A model generated the notes under the pieces. It was not told the DNA's origin and ran no database searches. It saw only the letters and a program-made list of their open reading frames with translations. A program made the position numbers and the translations under genes. This document shows positions 24,501 through 33,600 of a stretch of DNA of 64,000 bases, one piece after another. Position 1 is the first letter of the stretch; every line of letters begins with the position of its first letter. Origin of the DNA: Strongylocentrotus droebachiensis (lineage: Eukaryota; Echinodermata; Echinoidea; Camarodonta; Strongylocentrotidae); NCBI GenBank assembly GCA_035222895.1, contig JAVYIG010000603.1:186001-250000 (forward strand). The letters are read 5' to 3'.

Positions 24501-27500
24501 GCCTGTATATTCCCTTTTCAGTCATTTCATTACATTATTTGATTTTTTGACAATGATACCCCCAAACAAGCCCTTTATATTCACTATTTAGCAGCACAAC
24601 GATTAGACATTATGCAAATATTACTCAGCATTCAGCTTGTTTAGGATAATTGTGTGTTTAAGAAGATATCAGTGGATCACGAAATTTATGATATCGATAG
24701 ATTTCAATCTCAACAGTATAAGCGTTATATCTGATGAATAATTAAATCCCTGGTAATCACATTATTATGTATATCGTATATGCATGCATCATTATCAACA
24801 GGAAATAGATATACCTCCGACCCTCTCTTTCCGCATCCTCTTGTTCTGTCACCCCTTCGGAGGGTAAGCGTGACCCCCCCCCCCCCCCCCCCCTGGGGCC
24901 TGGGGACAGCGATGGAGGGGAGGGGTGTCTTACTTTCTCGTCTCACATGCAAATAATGGGAAGGGTGCGAGATCGAGGTGCTTAGAGGCGCAGACGTTTG
25001 AGTCACGGGGCGAGGAGTTATGCTAATTTTCTTTTTGTCTGGGACGATTCGAGGTGGTGAATTGATTGATTCGGGTAGATGCATATATTCTGTAGTTGAA
25101 TCCAACATGTGAGTGAAAATAATATTCCTTCATTATGTTAAAGGTACCATGTCCCATTCGCAGCCAACATCAAATTCTGTATAACTTTGCAGGAATTATG
25201 AATATGTCTCATATGTCCTATCTCTGAAATGTAAACGTTAGTAGTGTCCTAGTATTCAAATTATGCAAGGAAACCCGTTTACTTGCTAGACTTCACTGTC
25301 AATTGACTGACTGACTGACTTCTAAAATGAGCTGTAAAGGGTACATGATCATTTGTCTACATCAATAATCCAATTCGTGTAATGGCCAAAATTAAGCTGA
25401 TTAAATCGTTGTGCAGCACAAAACGTACGACCATTCGGTACAAGGGTCTGAAAATCAGACTATTACTAAAATGATTGCAATCACTAAAGTCAATCCGACA
25501 ACTAATGGACGTTATTTTACCACTTAAAGACATTTTCAAGCCCTTTCGTTTGAAGGAAGTTCTAAATTAGTAATAACTTTAAAATGCCGTTGGAATTTAA
25601 CCTTTTCATTTGTTTAGCCTACGAATGGGGTATAGGACCTTCAATGAGCACCCCCGAAACAACGTCTGTGAAAGGGGCATTATATTGGCAGTATTTACGG
25701 TATTTGACTTGAAGGGTTTCAAGAAATATGATAATAATCGGGAATTTTGATTTGATATTTGAACATGAGTACACGATTCTTATAATTCTACAATCATAAA
25801 TAAAGTAACGATAACAATAGTGGGTTCTTGAAGAGCGCTCATGTCTGTCAGACTTAACACTCCTGGCGCTCCACAATGATCACGCTGGCTTTAGCATGGC
25901 TGCCATAATGGCGCTCTAGCATTTCAAGGAATTAATTCCGACCAGGAATATCAACACTAGAAGAATCCTTGTAAATGAAATCCACCAGGGGAGAATCTAT
26001 CCATACACATGTCCTGTGACACTGCTTATGGACCTGCTTTAGGACTGATTTTCAACATAATATATCTTTGGAAAGAAAGGAACAGGAATAATGATGAGAT
26101 TTGTTCATGTTACTTCACTACTCAGAATGCAAATATGTGTTTGTTTACAAACGACTTTAGGTCTGACGCTGGCGTGGAGCCTCGAGCGCGGAGCCTCGAA
26201 CCCAGTACCCGATTAAAAGAACATGGATCCACCACTGGGCCATAAATCCTCCCTTTAATAAAATATTATGGCTTGCCTTACGTAACAACACGTATAAAAG
26301 TATGCAATTTGCCTTCTGACTACTGAAATACAATTATTCGTTACAGGTGAATTAAATCATTTGTAATGAGGTACTTAACAAAGATTTATGCATTAAATTT
26401 GATTACATAACGAAAATGACCTATTGGCCTAATCGAGTCATTACCCGGACCGTCAATTAAACAAGAACCAAACGAAAGCAACAATAAGGATGTATTACAT
26501 AATTGAGACGATTGGAATGAACAGATGGCTTACTTACAAGCATTTATGCTTTCTAAGCAGTCAGGTAAAATAACCACCACCATTCAAGTCAAGTCAATAA
26601 CAATGTCATTACAATTGTAGTTTTAATAGAGTGGCATGAATGATGACGCCTTTCTCCTGATTGGGACATGTGGAGGAGGAGGGGGGATAAGGGGGGATAA
26701 GGGGGGTGATTGTTCAAACAAGATTGCTTTTTTTTTTCTTCTTGCAAGACTATCGTTGTTATTTTTGCTTCTCTCCCTTGAAGGTATTGCATCTCTACAA
26801 TATAACATAACTCTGTTTTGTTTATGTGATTTTGTTAAATATTGTTTGTATATGTTAAATTCAATTGTGTAGCCTTGAATTTTATTATATATGCTTTTGA
26901 ATTTTAAGCGAACAAAGAACTTGATATAAAATGAAATGAGGGGAGGGGAGGGGTATTCTCATTTGTCAAGGGGGGAGGGGGCAACCCGTCCAACCCGTTT
27001 TGTATATATCCAGGCGCGTACGCAGGGGGGGGGTTTGGGGGGTTAAACCCCCCCCTTTGGAATTTTTTTGTGTGTAAACCCCCTCTTACCTAGTGTCCTC
27101 TTACCCCCCCCCCCCCCCCCCCCGCTTATTCAGCGGTCGGCTGAGTCGTTGCGAAATTTTCGGACCGATTTATAAATGTTAAAACCCCCCCCTTGAAAAA
27201 ATCCTGCGTACGCGCCTGTATATATCTATGGGGTGATGCAGCTCAAACAGGTCCTGCCTGGTAGTTAGTTATCTTAGGTATTAAAAGCAAGGGACCTGAT
27301 ATACGGTGGCGCAGGGATGGTCCCAAATTGGGGGCCAACTGCATCATTTGTTTTGTAGGGGGCACCCGTCTTATGGGAATTAGCCCATTGCTTTACTAGA
27401 ACCGGGTGGTCCCTGTGTTAAGCCTATGGGACTACTGATAACTCAGTAGTCAGTGGGTTAACAAGGCCATTGATTAGGAAGGGTGTTGAATTGGATTGAT

Positions 27501-27584
27501 CATATCACCTTCTATTCAAGATCCCCTCTTCCCTTTCTCTCTCTCTCTCCCTCTCTCTCGTCATCTCTCTCTCTCTCATCTCTC

Positions 27585-27633
<49 letters not shown>

Positions 27634-30600
27634 CTCTCTCAATCTCTCTATCTCTCTCTTTATGTCTTCATCTCTCTCACTCTCCTTATCTCTTCTCTTT
27701 TTCAAAGTTCAACAGGGGCATGTGCCCCCGTATTGAAGGTAGCGCACGCCACTGCTGACATAGCTGTTACTCTCTCACTCTCCTTATCTCTTCTCTTTTT
27801 CAAAGTTCAACAGGGGCATGTGCCCCCGTATTGAAGGTAGCGCACGCCACTGCTGACATAGCTGTTACTCTCTCACTCTCCTTATCTCTTCTCTTTTTCA
27901 AAGTTCGATAGGGGCATGTGCCCCCGTATTGAAGGTAGCTACGCCACTGTTGACATAGCTGTTACTCTCTCACTCTCCTTATCTCTTCTCTTTTTCAAAG
28001 TTCAATAGGGGCATGTGCCCCCGTATTGAAGGTAGCTACGCCACTGCTGACATAGCTGTTACTCTCTCACTCTCCTTATCTATTCTCTTTTTCAAAATTC
28101 GATAGGGGCATGTGCCCCCGTATTGAAGTTAGCTACGCCACTGCTGACATAGCTGTTACTCTCTCACTCTCCTTATCTCTCCATGTTTTCAAAGTTCGAT
28201 AGGAGCACGTGCCCCCGTATTGAAGGTAGCTACGCCACTGCTGACATAGCTGTTACTTCGCGTTGCAGGAAGACGACTATTTCAGATCGTGCCAAATCGG
28301 AAGTTGTCCATCAACCCTGATGTAGAACCTGGGAATAAAAACAAAACAAAAATTCAGCCGGAAATGTATCTGATCGTTGCCATCTCCTGTGACATGATGT
28401 AATACATCATCATGTAACGAACAAAACCGAAAGTCCGATTGTTATTAAAGCAGTAGTGTAACATGGGTTGAGTAATAGACCATTATCGCAATGTAATCAA
28501 ATTTAATGCACAAATCTTTGTTATTAAAGTGTCTCGTTAGAAATTATTGTATTCACCTGTTACGAATAATTGTATTTCAATAGTCAGAATGCAAATTGCA
28601 TACATTGCATGTTGTTAGGTAGGACAAGCTTCAATGTTTGGCCTATTAAGGCCTATTTAGGGGTATTGTTGTGGGGGAGGGGCATCGGTCTTACAAGTTC
28701 GATGACATAATGAGAGAAAAGGGCTGTGAAAAATAGGGGTAAGGAGTGTGTTCTATGTTCTCTCTTACTTCTAGTATTCTTTCTCCTTTCTTTTTCTTAT
28801 GCTTTCCCCCTCCGATGGGGGTGTGGAAAGTATCCCCCTATATCTACGTAGTTGTAGTCAATTCAGTAGGGACTTTTAGAATGAGTGGACGAGAACACGA
28901 CGTACGCCGACTGATCATGCGGGTCAACGTACTCAACTGCCCATGTTGACTACAATTAGAAATCTTTTAGATTGCACTCGACGATATACATGTATGCAGG
29001 AAGTAACACTATGAATTACATGACAGACAAAGAAAGAGGACAAAATATACAGTTCCTCATTCTACCCTCAACAATAGGCCATTTTCTTAATGTAACCAAA
29101 TTTAATGCATAGGTCTTTGTGAAGTGCCTCAATACAAATTATTTCAATCACCTGATAGGAATAGTAGTATTTCAATAGTCAGAATGCAACTGCATATATT
29201 AAGTGTTGCTAGGTAGGTCAAGCCATAATGTTTGTCCAACGTGGCAACAACTAATGTATGCAGTTAGGATTCTGTCTATTGAAATACTATTATTCTTAAC
29301 AGGTGAATGAAATAGTTTGTATTGAGGCACTTCACAAAGACCTATGCATTAAATTTGGTTACATTACGAAAATGGCCTATTGCTGTGGTAGAACATCCCT
29401 TCACTGCTCGTATGTAAAAATGTGTAGAACAGGTGAATATGCATGTGACACTTGTTCTACACATTTTTACATAATAGCAGGGAAGGGATGTTCCTTTGTC
29501 TACCTGAGGAACTGTATATTTTATGCGCACGCGGCATATACTAGTATCGTACTAGATTTAGGAAAATCAAGGTTGACGCATTCTCGATCGCCGACTGAGA
29601 CGACGTGACGCATGCGCAGTGCCTTAAAATGACGTCACACGTTGCAGTCAAAGCTGAAAACGTGCAAATCTAAAAGTCCCTATTATTAACAGGACCCAAG
29701 GAAAGAAACATCCATAAATATGAATTTGTTATAATAAAACAAGTCTATTAAGAACCTCGACATACAAGACATCTGATATATTAATGAAGCTATTCATATC
29801 ATACTGAAATACAGGCAAGCTCTAATTAGCAAGACTCCGAGTGGGTGTACTATTTTGTATACTGATTTTCTATTTGGGGCGTGCTTACGGTGAAACTCAG
29901 ATGAATCTGACGAAGAAAGAGCTACATCAATCATTATTTTAATTAGTACGACGATCCAGTCATGTATATACATTTGATCGATTATTTTTAAATGGCAATT
30001 TATGTATGAAGAAGATGTGTTTATGTATGTAGGTATGTATGTATACGTATTATATATATATATATATATATATATGAATAGGTTAGATTGAATCAATTCA
30101 ATTAATTGTATTTCATTTTTAAAATGCACTTTAATTTACTTCTTGAAAACAACTGCCTCTGCCAAGTTTGTTGTACCATTCGACGTATTAATGACATCCC
30201 TGCTGTCACCATTACATCTGAGATGGAGAGATAGAAAGCTAGCTCGAGAAGGGAATTTCCTCCCCTCTCGAGAACATCCTTGCTCTTAACCTCCCAGACA
30301 ATGGAATGACTCAGAGTTGGGATCAAACATGGATTACTTTGATCAGGTCGCGTTTCGATCCTCAAGACGTGACTCAATGCGAAGCGCGGGAATTATGGAT
30401 CTCGCCCTCCTCGGTCGAACCGAGATGGAATAAGGGGAGAAGAGAGAGAGAGAGTGAGTGAGGGAGAGAGAGAGAGAGAGAGAGAGAATAAAGAGAGAGA
30501 GAAAGAAAATGGAGAGAGAGATGAAGAGAGCGAGAGAGAGAGAGAGAGAGAGAGAGGGAGTGATAGAGAGAAAGAGAGAGAGAGGGGGTTTTTAGATCTT

Positions 30601-33600
30601 AATTTGAAAACATGACGAGGATGCATGAATATTGTACAAATCCAATCATATTGGATACATACATGGAATAAGGAGAGAAGAGAGAGAGAGGGAGAAAGAG
30701 AGAAAGAGAGAGGGGGATAAAGGGACAGAGAGAGAGAGGGACAGAGAGAGAGGGGGGGAGAGAGAGAGAAAGAGAGAGAGAGAGAAAGGGAGAGAGGGGG
30801 ATAAAGGGACAGAGAGAGAGGGGGAGAGAGAGAAAGAGAGAGAAAGGGAGAGAGAGAGAGAGAGAGAGAGAGAGGGTGTTTGTATAGATCTTGATTTGAA
30901 AACATGACGAGGATGCATGAATTGTACAAATCCAATCATATTAAAAACACGCAGGCCATATTAGGTTCCCGCCCTCCATACTTTCTGGAGAATGATTCAT
31001 ACTTAAAGGTGAACATTATTTTCACATTTCACACATTAAAATAACAATTTGCATATGATAAAATGATGGACACTTTTCGACTGTACAACACAATATGTAG
31101 AAACTATAGCATTAAACAGCAACACCTTCAGGCTTTTTTGAGGGGGAGGAGTTGGAGGGGGGAGCAAAGTTACGTCACATAAGCAATCAAAGAATGCTAC
31201 ATCCGACTCCTCGATGTATCTTTGCGCCACTGAAGGTTTAAAAATATCTGCTATGTTCACTTTTATTATCATAAATTAATATATGTTTTTATCATTATTA
31301 ATTTTATTATTATTATCATCATCATCATCATCAACAACATCATCCTCATTCTCATTCTCATCATCATCATCATTATCATCATCGTCATTACTACTACTAC
31401 TACTACTGGTACTATTATTATTATTATTATTATTACTTTTTCAGTTCATGCAAAATGTTGTATCTGCAAATTTCCCACAATTCATGGCGCACGGCTGACT
31501 GGCCTTCGCATATGCAGCTAAGAAAAAATATGTTTGCAAACAAAATCCCCCTCAAAGAACAACAAAACAATCCAATACAAGCGATGAAAACAATAATTGA
31601 ACACTACTTCTCTCTTAAATAATATGCTAATATAAATGCTGAATAATGTAAAGGGCGGATCCAGGGCTCTTGAAAAAGAGGGACTTCTTTAGAGGGGGGA
31701 TCGTATATATGTTCGATCAGTTTTATAGAGTGGAGGTTGGGACACGGTCTTTCTGTGCACCTTAAAGCTGCAGTGAATGATAACAATGTTTTTTTGTTTT
31801 CGTTTTTCTCTTTACAGGTAAATTCAAATACATGAACTACGCCACGTTCAACGACACGAACCAGGTAGTGCTCAAGGACATGACACAACCAACACCCGAG
31901 CTACTCCAAGCTCTGGGGGAGAGCCATGGTCCACCTGGACTACAGACAAACTATCCAGGTACGTCCACATAGGGGCGGTCCCTCAGTTGTTCCCCCTTTG
32001 GCGCGGGAGGGAGTGGTAGGGAGTGGTGGGATGGTGGAGAAGGACATGAAACAAAACTACATGAGAGCCCCGTCTTTAAAGAGTTGCGATTGATCCAAAT
32101 CAATCGCAAGTTCTCCAATCAATCGCAAATTTGCAGACTCCTTTCTCTTATGTACATACTTGCGATTGATATCAATCGCAAATAAGTTGCGATTAATATC
32201 AACTCTTTGTATTAAAGACGAGGCCCTGTGTTACTCCAGGCTCTAGGGGAAAGCCACGGCCCCCTTTCCTCGGATATTATTAAACAGTCTCTCTCTGTCA
32301 CATTGTATTTATCATCATAGGGTCGATATTCCAAATTAAAGGCTTCAATTTTATTAGAATGTTTCCAGTGTGAGGTTAATCTATGCCGGTGTTAAAAGGG
32401 CTGTCATGGAGACTAGCGAATGGCTAATTATGCAAAACAAGTGTGTTGCACAAAGCAATCCTTCCATCATTGGGTGCATATTGCACGTGTGACAAATGAG
32501 TGACCGTGTATAGAGGCGAGGAAAGCACCCGAAATGTTCTGAAAAGCTTGGGGAATGTATAAATAGTGTACTATTTAAAAAGATTTGGTCACTAGGCAAA
32601 ATATCTTAATGGGGAATGCGTTTTAAAAGAATAATAAAGTGGGTTTAATTTTTCAGTGATCTGATTGTGTTTGTACACAAAGACACACATGGAGTGGCGG
32701 ATTTAACCCTCACCCCCCCCCCCCCCCCTCCCCTTCCCCTCCTTCCCCTTGTGGGGTGCAACTCTTACGGACTGCATTTACTTGAATAAGGTTTTGTGCG
32801 TAACCCTCTGTTTAAGCCCACTCGCATAACATGCGCGTATAGAATCGACCATGCATTACATTAGTTGTTACCATGTCAGGGGAAGCTCAACTGGCTTTGC
32901 AATTAACTTTGTATTTTTGCTAAATTATTTCAATCAACATTTGTAAACACTACATTGGAAACTGATGATGAATGAAAACACTCATCAATACGTTGTGGTT
33001 CTTTTTTTTTTGATCTTTTTTTTCTTTCTTTCGTTCATTATTTCTTTACGTCTTTCTTTCTTTTCTTTCTTTCTTTTTTCTTTGTTCTTCTTCCTCTTCT
33101 TTTTCTTAATCTTCTCCTTCTTTTTCTTCATTGCTTGTCAGACATTTCTTCATATTTGTACCCCTTGTGCCCCCTCCCCCAGATTTCTTAACCAGCCACT
33201 GAATCACTGCAATATGTCCCATCCCGTTAACAAAGAAATCGTGATAACAAATGTGTTCCATTCATTTTACCAGTCAATTCTCGCTACCCCAAATAGCGAT
33301 TCTGCCGAGATCCGGGGAAAATCCTGAAAACGCGCATTGCATTATGGGATAGCTTTTCGACATTACAGCTTCCTGTGCAGGCGCTATATTACTAGGCGCG
33401 ATAGCGTATGCACCGAATATGTCGTCTGCTCGGTCTTGTTTTTTTTTCGCAAATATTTCAACGTTTATTTGAACATTTCATTCGTTGTTTTTTGCGTCTT
33501 TTGACATCAGTGACGATGGTTTTCTTTTGTGAGGCTGCACAGTGCTGGGCTCATGATTCCAAGCGTAAGAACCCTGAAAAATGGGGGTGGATGAAGGCCG

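Larger units (their letters stand above)
28869..29680. mobile_element. Outer MITE of a three-level nest (GGGACTTTTAGA ends)
   Basis: GGGACTTTTAGA at 28869 and its complement TCTAAAAGTCCC ending 29680, with TA at 28867-28868 and 29681-29682. The interior is interrupted by the CACTATGAA element from 29007. Confidence 0.8.

Noticed and set aside
30393-30939. 180-codon Ser/Leu frame and a Glu/Arg frame
   Set aside because: Artefact of GA microsatellites; also spans a duplicated segment.
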